Positions 23,430 through 32,765 are shown, counted from the stretch's first letter. The stretch is 64,000 bases of DNA from Ensifer adhaerens (GCF_002007205.1 NZ_LAZS01000005.1:620001-684000); one strand, 5' to 3'. Made by a program: numbers and translations. The notes: generated from the letters alone by a model not told the origin.

Positions 23430-25397
23430 ATGCGATACAGACCCGAAATCGATGGACTGCGCGCGCTTGCCGTCGTGCCTGTCCTCCTGTTCCATGCCGG
23501 TTTCGGCCTTGTCTCCGGTGGCTTTGCCGGCGTCGATGTGTTCTTCGTCATCAGCGGGTACCTCATCACCGCGATCATCCACCAGGAGATCCGCGACGGA
23601 CGTTTCAGCATCGTCAGTTTCTACGAGCGGCGTGCCCGCCGTCTGGCGCCGGCGCTGTTCCTGGTCTCAGCCGTCTCTATTCCATTTGCGCTGATGTGGA
23701 TGCTGCCGGGAGAACTCAACAGTTTCGGCAAGAGCCTCTACGCGGTGAACCTCTTTGCCTCGAACTTCTTCTTCTGGGACCAGACCGGCTACTTTGCGCC
23801 GAGCACGGCGCTGCTTCCGTTGCTGCACACCTGGTCGCTGGCGGTCGAGGAGCAGTTCTATCTCGTCTTCCCGCTGCTTCTCCTGTTCCTTCGCCGCTTC
23901 TCGCCGGCAACAATGCTGAAGGTGGTGGCGGGGCTCGTGCTCCTGAGTTTTGCGGCGACGCAGGTTCTTTCGAACCTTGACCCGGCTGCGAATTTCTACC
24001 TGCTGCCAAGCCGCTTCTGGGAGCTCGGCGTCGGGGCCTTGCTGGCGCTGGTCGGCGTCGAAAAGCTCGATCCGGGCAAGGCCGGCCGCGAGCTTCTCTC
24101 AGGGGTCGGTCTGCTGGCGATCGTCGCGAGCTATGTGTTCGTGGCGGAATCGGCCTTCTATCCCGGCTGGACGACCGTTCCGGTGGTGTTCGGCACGGCG
24201 CTCGTTCTCGCCTTTGGCCGGGGCGACACCGCCGTCGGCAGGCTGCTGTCGCTGAAGCCGCTGATCGCGATCGGCCTCATTAGCTACAGCCTCTACCTCT
24301 GGCACCAGCCGGTCTTTGCCTTTGCGCGGCTGCGGGCGATCGAGGAAATCCCGACCGAAGGCTACGCGCTCTTGATCGCGCTGTGCTTCGTGCTTGCCTA
24401 TCTCAGCTGGCGTCTTGTCGAGCAGCCTTTCCGCAAGCCGGGCCGCTTCAGCCGTCGCGCGGTCTTCGGGGCGACGCTTGCCGTCGGATCGGTCGCGATC
24501 GCGTTCGGCTTTACGCTTGACGGCACGGACGGTTTCGCCGCCAGGAACCGCGAACTTGCGCAGCTTTCGGAGCCGAGCGTTGGCCTCGGCAAGAAATGCG
24601 ACGCCGTCGCCGATCTGCGCTGCGCCTCGAGTCCCACCCCGGAAGTCGCCGTCTGGGGCGATTCCTTTGCCCGTCACCTCGTCGACGGCATCATCGCGTC
24701 GAAGCCCGACGTACGACTGGTGCAGCTTGCCAAGAACAATTGCGGGCCGTTTCTGAACCTTTCGCCGATCGTGCCGCGGCTCGGCCGCGACTGGTCGGAC
24801 GATTGTGCCCGCTACAACGACGAGGTCCGCCGTTTCCTGCTTGCCAACCGGTCGATCCGCTACGTCGTCCTGTCGTCGGAGCTCAGCCAGTACCTGAAGG
24901 AAGAGAAGGTGCTGGTCGACGGTCGAAACGAGGTGGCGACCGAGACGAAGCTTCTGAGCGACGGCCTGCGGGCAACGTTTGCGTGGCTGCGGTCGAACGG
25001 CTTCGAGCCGGTCTTTGTGGCGCCGACGCCGCATGATGGCCGCGATACCGGACTGTGCGTGGCGAGAGCCCGCCTGCTCGGCCAATCGGACCAACGCTGC
25101 GAGCCGGTGCTGAAGACCGTGCGCGAATACGGCCGCGACGTGCTGAACGTGGTTGCGGATATCGCCGACGAATATCCTGTCGTCAGCTTCCTGGACTATC
25201 TCTGCGACAACGACAGCTGCAAGATCGAGGACAAGGGCGTCGCGCTCTTCGAGGACTTCGGGCACTTCTCGAAGGAAGGATCGCGCCAGATGGGGCGCGC
25301 CTTTGATTTTTACCACGCCTTCACCGAGGCGGCCAAGGGCGGACGCGTGGCTGCGCGGGCAACCGGCGCGCCGGCCTTCGATGGCGCCGGTCTCTAA
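23430..25397 (+). CDS. OafA/YrhL-type acyltransferase with C-terminal SGNH domain
   Basis: A 655-residue membrane O-acyltransferase. The acyltransferase-3 domain opens MRYRPEIDGLRALAVVPVLL and has about ten transmembrane helices to residue 360, with the active His in the FHAGFGLVSGGFAGVDVFFV context. A periplasmic SGNH-type domain follows: block I as VAVWGDSFARHL near residue 410, and a C-terminal DFGHFSKEGSRQMG carrying the Asp/His pair. Such fusions O-acetylate exopolysaccharide, LPS or other surface glycans. A GTG five codons upstream (23415) is an alternative start. The gene ends with a strong terminator. Confidence 0.85.
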   Translation: MRYRPEIDGLRALAVVPVLLFHAGFGLVSGGFAGVDVFFVISGYLITAIIHQEIRDGRFSIVSFYERRARRLAPALFLVSAVSIPFALMWMLPGELNSFGKSLYAVNLFASNFFFWDQTGYFAPSTALLPLLHTWSLAVEEQFYLVFPLLLLFLRRFSPATMLKVVAGLVLLSFAATQVLSNLDPAANFYLLPSRFWELGVGALLALVGVEKLDPGKAGRELLSGVGLLAIVASYVFVAESAFYPGWTTVPVVFGTALVLAFGRGDTAVGRLLSLKPLIAIGLISYSLYLWHQPVFAFARLRAIEEIPTEGYALLIALCFVLAYLSWRLVEQPFRKPGRFSRRAVFGATLAVGSVAIAFGFTLDGTDGFAARNRELAQLSEPSVGLGKKCDAVADLRCASSPTPEVAVWGDSFARHLVDGIIASKPDVRLVQLAKNNCGPFLNLSPIVPRLGRDWSDDCARYNDEVRRFLLANRSIRYVVLSSELSQYLKEEKVLVDGRNEVATETKLLSDGLRATFAWLRSNGFEPVFVAPTPHDGRDTGLCVARARLLGQSDQRCEPVLKTVREYGRDVLNVVADIADEYPVVSFLDYLCDNDSCKIEDKGVALFEDFGHFSKEGSRQMGRAFDFYHAFTEAAKGGRVAARATGAPAFDGAGL

Positions 25398-25425
25398 GGC
25401 TACCGCCGCAACGATGCCTGAACGA

Positions 25426-25460
25426 AAAACGCCCCGGATCTCGCGATGCCGGGGCGTTTT
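25426..25460. terminator. Bidirectional intrinsic terminator
   Basis: A 12-bp perfect stem AAAACGCCCCGG / CCGGGGCGTTTT with an 11-nt loop, followed by T-rich sequence on the plus strand and flanked by A's on the other side. It separates the convergent acyltransferase and betaine-homocysteine methyltransferase genes. Confidence 0.9.
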
Positions 25461-25487
25461 CTTGTCGGTCTGCCTTGTCGGCCGCAA

Positions 25488-26501
25488 TCAGGCGCGGCGG
25501 CTGCGGCGCTCCCGGCTCGGGGCGGCTGTCTCGTTGGCGGACTTGTTGCGCAACGGGCCGATCTTTTCGATGATCAGGTCAAGCGTCGGGCGCTCGCGGC
25601 GCACGTGCTCATCCAGCGCCACGCGCATGGCGGCGAGGTGGCCACAGGTGGTGCCGCAGCAGCCGCCGATGATCTTCGCGCCGGCGTCGGCCGCAAGCCG
25701 CACATATTCGGCCATCAGCGGCGGCGTGCCGGAATAGTGTATTTCCGAACCGCGGAATTCCGGAATGCCGCAATTGCCCTTGACGATCACGGTTGCCTCG
25801 GGCGCTGCCTCGGTCATGTCGAGCAGCGAGGAGAGGATGTCGGAGGCGCCGACGCCGCAATTGGCGCCGACGGCGACCGGGCCATCGCCGAACTCGGTGG
25901 CAACGCCGTGGATGTCCTTGGGGTGCAGGCCCATCATCGTCTTGCCGGCCGTGTCGAACGAGCCGGTATAGACGTAAGGAAGGCCCACCTTGGCGGCGGC
26001 CTCGGCGGCCGCGCGGATCTCGTCAGGCGAAGACATGGTCTCGATCCAGGCGACTTCGGCGCCACCGGCCTTCAGGCCCTCGATCTGCTCGACGAAGGCT
26101 GCGACCGCAGCCTCATAGGAGAGCGCGCCAAGCGGGATGAGCAGTTCGCCGGTCGGGCCGACGGAGCCGGCAGTGATGACCTTGCGCGATGCCTTGTCGG
26201 CAACGGCGCGAGCGATCTCGGCGGCGCGCTTGTTCAGCGCGTGCACGCGGTCGTCCGCCTGGTGCAGTTTCAGGCGATGGCGGGTGCCGCCGAAGGTGTT
26301 GGTGAGGATGATGTCGGCGCCGGCGTCGACGAAATCCTGGTGCAGCTTGGTGATGTTCTCAGGCTTCGTCTCATTCCAGAGCTCCGGTGCTTCGCCGGCC
26401 TCCAGGCCCATGGCGAAGAGCGACGTGCCGGTGGCGCCGTCGGCGAGAAGCACGCCCTTTTCGGCAATGAGAGCGGAGAGGACATTGGATGCTGCGGTCA
26501 T
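25488..26501 (-). CDS. bmt: Betaine-homocysteine S-methyltransferase
   Basis: A 337-residue zinc methyltransferase of the BHMT/homocysteine methyltransferase family. It makes methionine from homocysteine using glycine betaine (dimethylglycine released). The substrate barrel opens with LADGATGTSLFAMGL near residue 19. The zinc ligands are the Cys of VAVGANCGVGASD (near residue 218) and the Cys pair of IIGGCCGTTCGH (near residue 285). S. meliloti uses such a Bmt for betaine degradation (established knowledge). The C-terminus is basic. Upstream lie a 27-nt palindrome and a 16-bp operator-like palindrome; a terminator follows. Confidence 0.88.
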   Translation of the reverse strand: MTAASNVLSALIAEKGVLLADGATGTSLFAMGLEAGEAPELWNETKPENITKLHQDFVDAGADIILTNTFGGTRHRLKLHQADDRVHALNKRAAEIARAVADKASRKVITAGSVGPTGELLIPLGALSYEAAVAAFVEQIEGLKAGGAEVAWIETMSSPDEIRAAAEAAAKVGLPYVYTGSFDTAGKTMMGLHPKDIHGVATEFGDGPVAVGANCGVGASDILSSLLDMTEAAPEATVIVKGNCGIPEFRGSEIHYSGTPPLMAEYVRLAADAGAKIIGGCCGTTCGHLAAMRVALDEHVRRERPTLDLIIEKIGPLRNKSANETAAPSRERRSRRA

Positions 26502-26526
26502 CGGTTTTTCCCGGGTAGATCACGAC

Positions 26527-26553
26527 GATCCTGGGTCGGGCCGACCCAGGATC
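26527..26553 (-). promoter_or_regulatory. Leader hairpin before bmt
   Basis: A palindrome with 13-bp perfect arms (GATCCTGGGTCGG / CCGACCCAGGATC) and one central base. It is 26 bp upstream of the bmt ATG, inside the likely mRNA leader. It could be a transcript-stabilising or attenuating hairpin, or a dimeric-protein site. No U-run follows in the bmt direction, so it is not a simple terminator for that strand. Confidence 0.45.
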
Positions 26554-26647
26554 ATGAACGTAATCGGTTTTAACAAGTCCGAGCGGGTCGCGGGCGGAAA
26601 ACCGCAAACACTTTTCCTCGACCGCTCGGGAGAGGTTGCAACAAGAT

Positions 26648-26663
26648 ATAAAGATATCTTTAT
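26648..26663. promoter_or_regulatory. SahR-type (ArsR family) operator candidate upstream of bmt
   Basis: A perfect 16-bp palindrome ATAAAGATATCTTTAT, extended outward by partial symmetry. It is about 147 bp upstream of bmt and overlaps the end of the next gene. It resembles operators of the S-adenosylhomocysteine-responsive regulator SahR that controls methionine-cycle genes in Proteobacteria; the resemblance is from memory and unverified. The position fits control of bmt. No regulator gene is seen in the window. Confidence 0.5.
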
Positions 26664-28087
26664 GTCTTGGCAAGCGTCCCGCGATGGGAGGTTTTCGGTT
26701 CTGCGCGCATGCGCATGCGGCCAGCGAGCCCGAGCCCGAAGACGGCAAGCGCCGTCAGCAGCCACATCGGATCGGCGCGATTGAGGAAGAAGCTCTCGAG
26801 CATGGCGTTGTAGGTCATGAAGATCACCACCATGACGCAGAAATCGGCGAAGATCCGGGCCTGCGGCCGACGGTAGGCGCGGACATAGTCGAAGAGCGGT
26901 TTGACGAAGAGCAGGGCCGTCATCAGGATACCGCCCGGCAGGCCGAACATCAGCACCGCGTCGAGGTAGCTGTTGTGGCCGGCGACGATACCGCGCACGT
27001 CCCAGCTCGCCTCGAAATTCGCCTCCAGCCCCATGATCACGGGAGACAGCCAGAAGCTGGCATAACCCTGGCCGAGCCAGGGCCGTTCGGCGATGCTGGC
27101 GCTCGCAAATTTCCAGATGTCGTCGCGGCCGGTGAAGGTCGGATCGTCGATCAGCGCCTTGGTGATCGAAAACAGCGTGTCGGAGTAGATGGTGCCGAGC
27201 GTCAGGCCGAAGACCAGCACCGACATGGCGAGATGGGCGAGGATCATCAGCCCGGGGCTGCGCACAGCACGGCCGGCAAAGACGAGGCCAATCGCGATTG
27301 GAAGGAAGCCGATCGTCGTCTTCGAACCCGTATGCAACACGAAATTGGCCGCAAGCAGCGTGATCGCCCAGCCGCGCAACGGGGCGCCTGCGCGCAGGCA
27401 ATAGATGCCGAACATGCAGAGGATGGAGAAGACTGGTGCCGACACGTTTTTATGCAGCAGATGGCCACGCCAGAAGCCGGCATGCCACGGCTCGTCGCCG
27501 AAGGCCGAATGGATGGCGCGATCGGGTGCTGCGAAGAGGGCCGCATAGTCGATCAGGATCAGAAGCAGGATCGCATTGGCGCCGGCATTGACGAAATCCT
27601 TCTCGTTCTTCGGCAGCACCAGCACGCCCGCCACCAGGATCATCGCGACGAGGCTCAGCGTCAGGCCGCGGGCGGAGGCCGCCGGGTCGTAGGACTGCAG
27701 GCAGGAGAGATAGGCGATGGCGAAGATCGCGATCCAGGAGGGCGAAACGAGGCGGGCGAGCACCCGCCTGTCAACGGTGAGCAGCATCGCGAAGAGGTAG
27801 ACCGCGCCGAGCACCAGGTAGCCCACCTGGTTGATGATGTTGCCTACGTTGGCGGCATTCGGGTCGGTATCGGCCGCGCCCTGAAACGGGATCAGCGTGA
27901 AGACGATGAGGAACAGGCCAAGGCCCGAGAGCAGCGCTGCAAGGCCCTGCACGAGTTCCGCCAGGCCGGCCTCGAACGCCGCCGGCACGCGCTGGCGCGC
28001 GGTGGAAGGCTCTGCCGTGGCTGTGTTCGGGTGCATGGCGGCGCTAAAAGACGAGTGATTGGGATGCCGGGCGGCATTGTTGATCAT
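26660..28087 (-). CDS. O-antigen ligase/polymerase-like membrane protein (Wzy_C family)
   Basis: A 475-residue inner-membrane protein with about 11-12 transmembrane helices and a large periplasmic loop in the C-terminal half, containing RDDIWKFASASIAERPWLGQ (the family R....W..A...I...P..G.G motif) and VAGHNSYLDAVLMFGLPGG (conserved H-N-xx-L). These are features of WaaL ligases and exopolysaccharide polymerases. It could link or polymerise glycan on the LPS or another surface polymer. The start at 28087 is the longest; a later Met (about 28036) is possible. Its end overlaps the operator-like palindrome in front of bmt. Confidence 0.85.
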   Translation of the reverse strand: MINNAARHPNHSSFSAAMHPNTATAEPSTARQRVPAAFEAGLAELVQGLAALLSGLGLFLIVFTLIPFQGAADTDPNAANVGNIINQVGYLVLGAVYLFAMLLTVDRRVLARLVSPSWIAIFAIAYLSCLQSYDPAASARGLTLSLVAMILVAGVLVLPKNEKDFVNAGANAILLLILIDYAALFAAPDRAIHSAFGDEPWHAGFWRGHLLHKNVSAPVFSILCMFGIYCLRAGAPLRGWAITLLAANFVLHTGSKTTIGFLPIAIGLVFAGRAVRSPGLMILAHLAMSVLVFGLTLGTIYSDTLFSITKALIDDPTFTGRDDIWKFASASIAERPWLGQGYASFWLSPVIMGLEANFEASWDVRGIVAGHNSYLDAVLMFGLPGGILMTALLFVKPLFDYVRAYRRPQARIFADFCVMVVIFMTYNAMLESFFLNRADPMWLLTALAVFGLGLAGRMRMRAEPKTSHRGTLAKT

Positions 28088-28403
28088 GACCCCTGGCCGT
28101 GCTGCCGTTCGGGCCTTGCCGGCCAGGAGAGATCCGCACCTTGGCGCAATCCGGTTAAACCTCGGTGAAGCGGCAGGCGAGCCCGCCCGGGCACGCTTGC
28201 CACGTGAGGCGTCGCCAGCCTCGAAATTGCCGCGCCGATTGCCGCAGGTGCTTGCCGCCCGGCCGCCATGCCCTTAAAAGGCATGGGTATGCCGGCCGTG
28301 TGGAAAACGCGGCCCATGCCGTATTTCGCGGTCCGTCTTCCATAATTCGATCACGATTTTCGTCCCGAGGTCGTTCGATAGCGTCGAAACGAGAAAACAC
28401 GAT
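28088..28403. other. Divergent intergenic region, no gene seen
   Basis: About 316 bp between the O-antigen ligase-like gene and the D,D-carboxypeptidase gene, which face away from each other. It holds a small hairpin (CATGCC facing GGCATG around 28267-28285) and probably both promoters. No small gene was supported. Confidence 0.4.
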
Positions 28404-29270
28404 ATGCAGTCCCTCATCCGTACGATCGCGTCCGCCGCGGTCTCCGTCAGCCTGCTGCTTGGCAGCGCATCCTTTGCCGCAGCCGGACAGGCGCATTTCG
28501 TCATTAATGCCGAGACCGGTTCGATCCTCGAGGCCGACAATGCCGACGAGCTGAACTTCCCGGCCTCGCTGACGAAGATGATGACGATCTATCTCGCCTT
28601 CGAAGCGCTGCGGAACGGCACCCTGCAATGGGACCAGAAGCTGACGGTTTCGGAACGTGCGAACAGCCTGGAGCCCTTCAAGCTCGCTGTCGGCGCCGGA
28701 CGCCAGATCACCGTACGCGAAGCGGTCATGGGCATGGTCGTGCTCTCGGCCAATGACGCCGCCGTCGTCATCGGCGAGACGCTTGCCGGAACCGAGACCG
28801 CCTTCGGCGAGATGATGACCCGCAAGGCGAGGACCCTCGGCATGAACAGCACCGTGTTCAAGAACGCCAACGGCCTGCCGGATCCGGCCCAGGTGACCAC
28901 GGCGCGCGACATGGCGACGCTCGGCCTCGCTCTGATGCGCGATTATCCGCAGGAATTCCAGCTCTTCGCCAACAAGACGATCGAGTTCCGCGGCATGAAG
29001 CTGCGCGGCCACAACGGCGTGATGAAGCGCTACGAGGGTGTCGACGGCATCAAGACCGGTTATACCGACGCTTCCGGCTACAATCTCGTCACCTCGGCCA
29101 AGCGCGGCGACACCCGCCTCGTCGCCGTCGTCATGGGCGGCAAGACCGCGCAATCGCGCGACGACGACATGATCGCGCTGCTCGACAAGTTCCTGCCGCC
29201 GAAGGAAGACGCAAGCGCCGCAAGTGTCACGGAACCGGCAGCAGCGGCGGCGGCGACCACCACGAACTGA
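28404..29270 (+). CDS. D-alanyl-D-alanine carboxypeptidase (DacC/DacF type)
   Basis: A 288-residue penicillin-binding-type serine peptidase that trims peptidoglycan stem peptides in the periplasm. The signal peptide is MQSLIRTIASAAVSVSLLLG to SFAAAG. All three active-site motifs are present: SxxK as PASLTKMMT near residue 53, SxN as SANDAAVV near residue 113, and KTG as GIKTGYTDASG near residue 214. It is shorter than E. coli DacA and lacks the C-terminal beta domain and membrane anchor; the tail is Ala/Thr-rich. RIME repeats follow. Confidence 0.92.
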   Translation: MQSLIRTIASAAVSVSLLLGSASFAAAGQAHFVINAETGSILEADNADELNFPASLTKMMTIYLAFEALRNGTLQWDQKLTVSERANSLEPFKLAVGAGRQITVREAVMGMVVLSANDAAVVIGETLAGTETAFGEMMTRKARTLGMNSTVFKNANGLPDPAQVTTARDMATLGLALMRDYPQEFQLFANKTIEFRGMKLRGHNGVMKRYEGVDGIKTGYTDASGYNLVTSAKRGDTRLVAVVMGGKTAQSRDDDMIALLDKFLPPKEDASAASVTEPAAAAAATTTN

Positions 29271-29295
29271 TCTCTCAGACCACTTTCTGAGGTTT

Positions 29296-29493
29296 GCCCC
29301 TCACCCTAACCCTCTCCCCGCAGGCGGGGCGAGGGGACGAGGGCTACGGCCGTGTTTCGCATCGCGACAACCATCCGCGAAGACGTCCGGGCGGACGGGA
29401 TACGGCGGCGTTTGTGGTCCAGGCGAGCGGGCACTACGAGTCCCTTCTCCCCGTCATGACGGGGAGAAGGTGCCGGCAGGCGGATGAGGGGCG
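29296..29493. repeat. RIME-like palindrome pair
   Basis: Two palindromic units about 100 bp apart: CCCTCACCCTAACC plus CTCTCCCCGCAGGCGGGGCG (29296-29338), and CTTCTCCCCGTCATGACGGG plus GTGCCGGCAGGCGGATGAGG (29441-29493). They have the same composition and order as the pairs at 5.7 and 57.9 kb, the latter being inverted. The pair lies between the convergent carboxypeptidase and ABC ATPase genes. Confidence 0.8.
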
Positions 29494-29528
29494 GCGTCGA
29501 TCGCTGCCCCAATCATCGCTCGCTTGTC

Positions 29529-30575
29529 TCAAGCCGCAGCGCGATCCTCGTGGCTCACCGGCGTCACCATGGCAGCGATGACCGTCGAGAGGTCGAGGGC
29601 GCCGATCGGGCGGCCGTTTTCGTCGACGACGTGGGCGATGCCAACGCGGGCGGCGGTCATGGTGCGGGCGGCCGATTCCAGTACGGTGCCGGTCACGAGC
29701 GGCACGCCCTCGGCATTGCCTGAAAGCGGCCGCATGATCGTCTCGACATTGATCACCCGGCCGCGGTTCACTTCCTTGACGAAGGCGGTGATATAGTCGT
29801 CGGCCGGTGAAAGCACGATCTCCTGGCCGGTGCCCTGCTGTACCACGCGGCCGTCGCGCAGGATGGCGATCTTGTCGCCGAGGCGCAGCGCCTCGTCGAG
29901 GTCGTGGGTGATGAAGACGACGGTCTTCTTCAGTTCCTTCTGCAGGTCGAGCAGCACCGTCTGCATGTCGACGCGTATCAGCGGATCGAGTGCCGAATAG
30001 GCTTCGTCCATCAAGAGGATGTCGGCATCGTTGGTAAGCGCGCGGGCGAGACCGACGCGCTGCTGCATGCCACCCGAAAGCTGGTTCGGAAAGTGGTTCT
30101 CGAAGCCCTTCAGGCCGACGCGCTCGATCCAGCCACGGGCGCGTTTTTCGCTTTCCTTGCGCTCGATGCCCTGGATTTCGAGGCCGTAGACGGTGTTGTC
30201 GAGCACGGTGCGGTGCGGCAGGAGCGCGAACTTCTGGAAAACCATCGCCGTCTTGTGGCGGCGGAATTCCCTCAAGTCGTTGTCGCTCATCTTGCAGACG
30301 TCGACGCCGTCATAGAGCACTTCGCCCGCGGTCGGGTCGATCAGCCGGTTGATGTGGCGGATCAGCGTCGACTTGCCGGAGCCCGAAAGCCCCATGACCA
30401 CCATGACGCCACCGGCGGGCATGGAGATGTTGATGTCCTGCAGGCCGAGCACGTGGCCGTGCTCCTCGTTGAGTTCGGCCTTGCCCATGCCTTTCTTGAC
30501 GGCGTCGACGAAGTCGCGGCCGTTGGGGCCGAAGATCTTGTAGAGGTTCTTCACCTCGATCGCGTGACTAGCCAT
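29529..30575 (-). CDS. Quaternary-amine ABC transporter ATP-binding protein
   Basis: A 348-residue ATPase of the glycine betaine/choline/proline-betaine (QAT) ABC family. Walker A is GLSGSGKSTLI near residue 62, the signature is QLSGGMQQRVGLARAL near residue 161, Walker B is ILLMDEAYSALDPLI, and the switch His is VVFITHDLDEAL. A C-terminal regulatory region (residues about 275-340) resembles CBS domains used for osmotic control in OpuA. The ATG at 30575 has a GGAGG site and overlaps the permease gene by 8 bp. It energises uptake of betaines across the inner membrane. Confidence 0.9.
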   Translation of the reverse strand: MASHAIEVKNLYKIFGPNGRDFVDAVKKGMGKAELNEEHGHVLGLQDINISMPAGGVMVVMGLSGSGKSTLIRHINRLIDPTAGEVLYDGVDVCKMSDNDLREFRRHKTAMVFQKFALLPHRTVLDNTVYGLEIQGIERKESEKRARGWIERVGLKGFENHFPNQLSGGMQQRVGLARALTNDADILLMDEAYSALDPLIRVDMQTVLLDLQKELKKTVVFITHDLDEALRLGDKIAILRDGRVVQQGTGQEIVLSPADDYITAFVKEVNRGRVINVETIMRPLSGNAEGVPLVTGTVLESAARTMTAARVGIAHVVDENGRPIGALDLSTVIAAMVTPVSHEDRAAA

Positions 30576-31479
30576 GGATAACCTCCGAGTGCTTTTGCAG
30601 CCGCTTGCCGAAGGCCTGGCTGGTACGGTCGAAAATGATGGCGATGCCCACAAGGGCAAAACCGTTGAGGAAGCCGACGGTGAAGAACTGGTTGGCGATC
30701 GCCTGCAGCACGTTCTTGCCGAGGCCGCCGACGCCGATCATCGATGCGACGACGACCATCGCCAGCGACATCATGATCGTCTGGTTGATGCCGGCCATGA
30801 TGGTCGGCAAGGCCAGAGGCATCTGCACGTTCTTCAGCTTCTGCCAGGTCGAGGAGCCGAAGGCATCGGCCGCTTCCAGCACTTCCTTGTCGACGAGACG
30901 GATGCCGAGATTGGTGAGCCGGATCATCGGCGGCACCGCATAGATGACGACGGCGATCAGCCCCGGCACCTTGCCGATGCCGAAGATCATGACGACCGGG
31001 ATCAGGTAGACGAAGCTCGGCATCGTCTGCATGACGTCGAGGATCGGATTGACGAAGGCCTGCACCCGGTCCGAGCGCGCCATCAGGATACCGATCGGAA
31101 TGCCGATGAGGATGGAGATCAGCGTGCAGACGGTGACCATGGCGAGCGTGACCATGGTGTCGTTCCAAAGCCCGACGAGGCCGATGGCGATCATCGACAG
31201 CGCGGTGCCGATGGTGACGTTGATGTTGCGGCTGCCGAAATAAACGATCGCAACCATGAGCGCCAGGATGACGATCCAGGGCGAGGTGACGAACAGGCTC
31301 TCAAGATAGTTCAAAAACCATTGAAGCGGCTGGACCACTGTGTCGATGGCATTGCCGTAGGATCGCACGAAGCCCTTGAAGCTATCGTCGACGGCCTTGC
31401 GCGCCAGGCGGATCGTGCTCTCGTCAATGGCAGGGAACTTGCAGAGCATCGCTGGCAAGACACTGCAGATGGAGGCCAT
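30568..31479 (-). CDS. Quaternary-amine ABC transporter permease
   Basis: A 303-residue inner-membrane permease of the ProW/ChoW/TmoW type, with about six or seven transmembrane helices from residue 65. The EAA-type loop that contacts the ATPase is EAADAFGSSTWQKLKNVQMP near residue 203, typical of betaine permeases. The N-terminal 50 residues are soluble. An AAGGGGAAA ribosome site precedes the ATG at 31479. The gene overlaps the ATPase gene downstream, so they are coupled. It is 287 bp downstream of the binding-protein gene, a gap that may hold an attenuating hairpin to lower expression of the membrane components. Confidence 0.88.
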   Translation of the reverse strand: MASICSVLPAMLCKFPAIDESTIRLARKAVDDSFKGFVRSYGNAIDTVVQPLQWFLNYLESLFVTSPWIVILALMVAIVYFGSRNINVTIGTALSMIAIGLVGLWNDTMVTLAMVTVCTLISILIGIPIGILMARSDRVQAFVNPILDVMQTMPSFVYLIPVVMIFGIGKVPGLIAVVIYAVPPMIRLTNLGIRLVDKEVLEAADAFGSSTWQKLKNVQMPLALPTIMAGINQTIMMSLAMVVVASMIGVGGLGKNVLQAIANQFFTVGFLNGFALVGIAIIFDRTSQAFGKRLQKHSEVIHG

Positions 31480-31766
31480 ATGTTTCCCCTTCTTGGCCGG
31501 AAGTCTTATGAAGCCGGCTGCGTCTCGGCATCGATCGCGTCGATGCGGCGCACATTTGGGTGACCTCTTCGGGCCCCGGCAGGTAAACTGTGTCAGCGAA
31601 ATGTGGCGTCCGCTTTACTGTTTGCGACGCGAAGGGCCACGGTTCGCCGTCTCTGGAACGATGGGCGCCAGGCTAAACCGCCGCGACGCCTAACTGTTCC
31701 CGCTCCGGCACAAGCCGCCGGGGCAAGCAGGCGGCGATCTTCATCCACCGCCTGCCATCCGTTTCA

Positions 31767-32765
31767 TCAGAGGGCCGCCTTGACCTTTTCGGCCACTTCC
31801 GGGCTCACCCACTGTGTCCACATATCCGGGAACTCGGCGAGGAAGTGCTTGGCGCCGTCCTCGTTGGTGCCCTGGTTCTGGTCCATCCAGGCGAGGACCT
31901 TGTTCACGGTGCCGTTGTCCCACTTGCGTACCTTGACGTAATCCATGGCGACGCCTGCCTTCTCGGAGAAGGACTTGGTCACGACCGTGAAGACGTCCGA
32001 CACCGGGTAGGAATTGACCTTCGGGGTCGGGCAATCCGGCACGGCGGTGCAGGCGTCCCAATCGGCCTTGTCGTGGTCGACGCCGAAGGAGAGGCGGGTC
32101 ATCTCGTACTTGCCGAGGATGGCGGTCGGTGCCCAGTAATAGCCGAGCCAGCCGGTCTTCTTTTCAAAGGCGTTGGCGATCGAGCCGTCGAGACCTGCGG
32201 CCGAGCCGGTATCGACGAGCAGGAAGCCATCCTTTTCCGCGTTCAGCGCCCGGTAGAGATTGGCGGTCGAGACCTGGCAGTTCCAGCCCGACGGGCAATT
32301 GTGAACCGCGGCCTTGGACGAATCTTCCGGCGCCGGGAAGAGTTCCGGATGCTTCAGCGCGTCCTGCACCGTCTTGATATCCGGATGCGCGTCGGCGAGG
32401 AATTTCGGAATCCACCATCCCTCGACGCCGCCTTCGCTCAGGATCTTGGCGGCTTCGATCAGGCGGCCTTCCTTGATCGCGGCGTCAAGCGGCGTGCGCA
32501 CGGCGTTGACCCAGAGTTCCGGGGCCATGTCGGGCTGGGCCTTTTCGTTCATCGAGGCGAAGGTCGGCATGGTGTCGCCAGTCACCAGCGTCACGGTGCA
32601 GCCGTAGCCGTTTTCGAGAATGAACTTGTCCACCTGGGCGGCGACGCCGGCGGAAGCCCAGTTCATTTCGGCAATGCTGACTTCACCGCATTCCGCTGCC
32701 TGTGCGGAACCCGCCATGGCATAGAGGCCAGCGGCGAGAATGGTGGAAGCGAGGAGTTTCTTCAT
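31767..32765 (-). CDS. Periplasmic quaternary-amine-binding protein (TmoX/betaine-binding-like)
   Basis: A 332-residue binding protein of the OpuAC family. The signal peptide is MKKLLASTILAAGLYAMAGS to AQA. The mature protein opens ECGEVSIAEMNWASAGVAAQ and contains WVNAVRTPLD, EGWWIPKFLAD, and WLGYYWAPTAILGKY. The Trp-rich segments suit a cage of aromatic residues around a trimethylammonium group. The pattern recalls trimethylamine-N-oxide/betaine binders (TmoX type) more than the choline binder ChoX; this is a judgement from memory. A GGGAGG ribosome site precedes the ATG at 32765. It heads the transporter operon. Confidence 0.85.
   Translation of the reverse strand: MKKLLASTILAAGLYAMAGSAQAAECGEVSIAEMNWASAGVAAQVDKFILENGYGCTVTLVTGDTMPTFASMNEKAQPDMAPELWVNAVRTPLDAAIKEGRLIEAAKILSEGGVEGWWIPKFLADAHPDIKTVQDALKHPELFPAPEDSSKAAVHNCPSGWNCQVSTANLYRALNAEKDGFLLVDTGSAAGLDGSIANAFEKKTGWLGYYWAPTAILGKYEMTRLSFGVDHDKADWDACTAVPDCPTPKVNSYPVSDVFTVVTKSFSEKAGVAMDYVKVRKWDNGTVNKVLAWMDQNQGTNEDGAKHFLAEFPDMWTQWVSPEVAEKVKAAL

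Noticed and set aside
31480-31766. Extra gene between the ABC permease and binding-protein genes
   Set aside because: Only short frames without ribosome sites; interpreted as an operon spacer that may form secondary structure.
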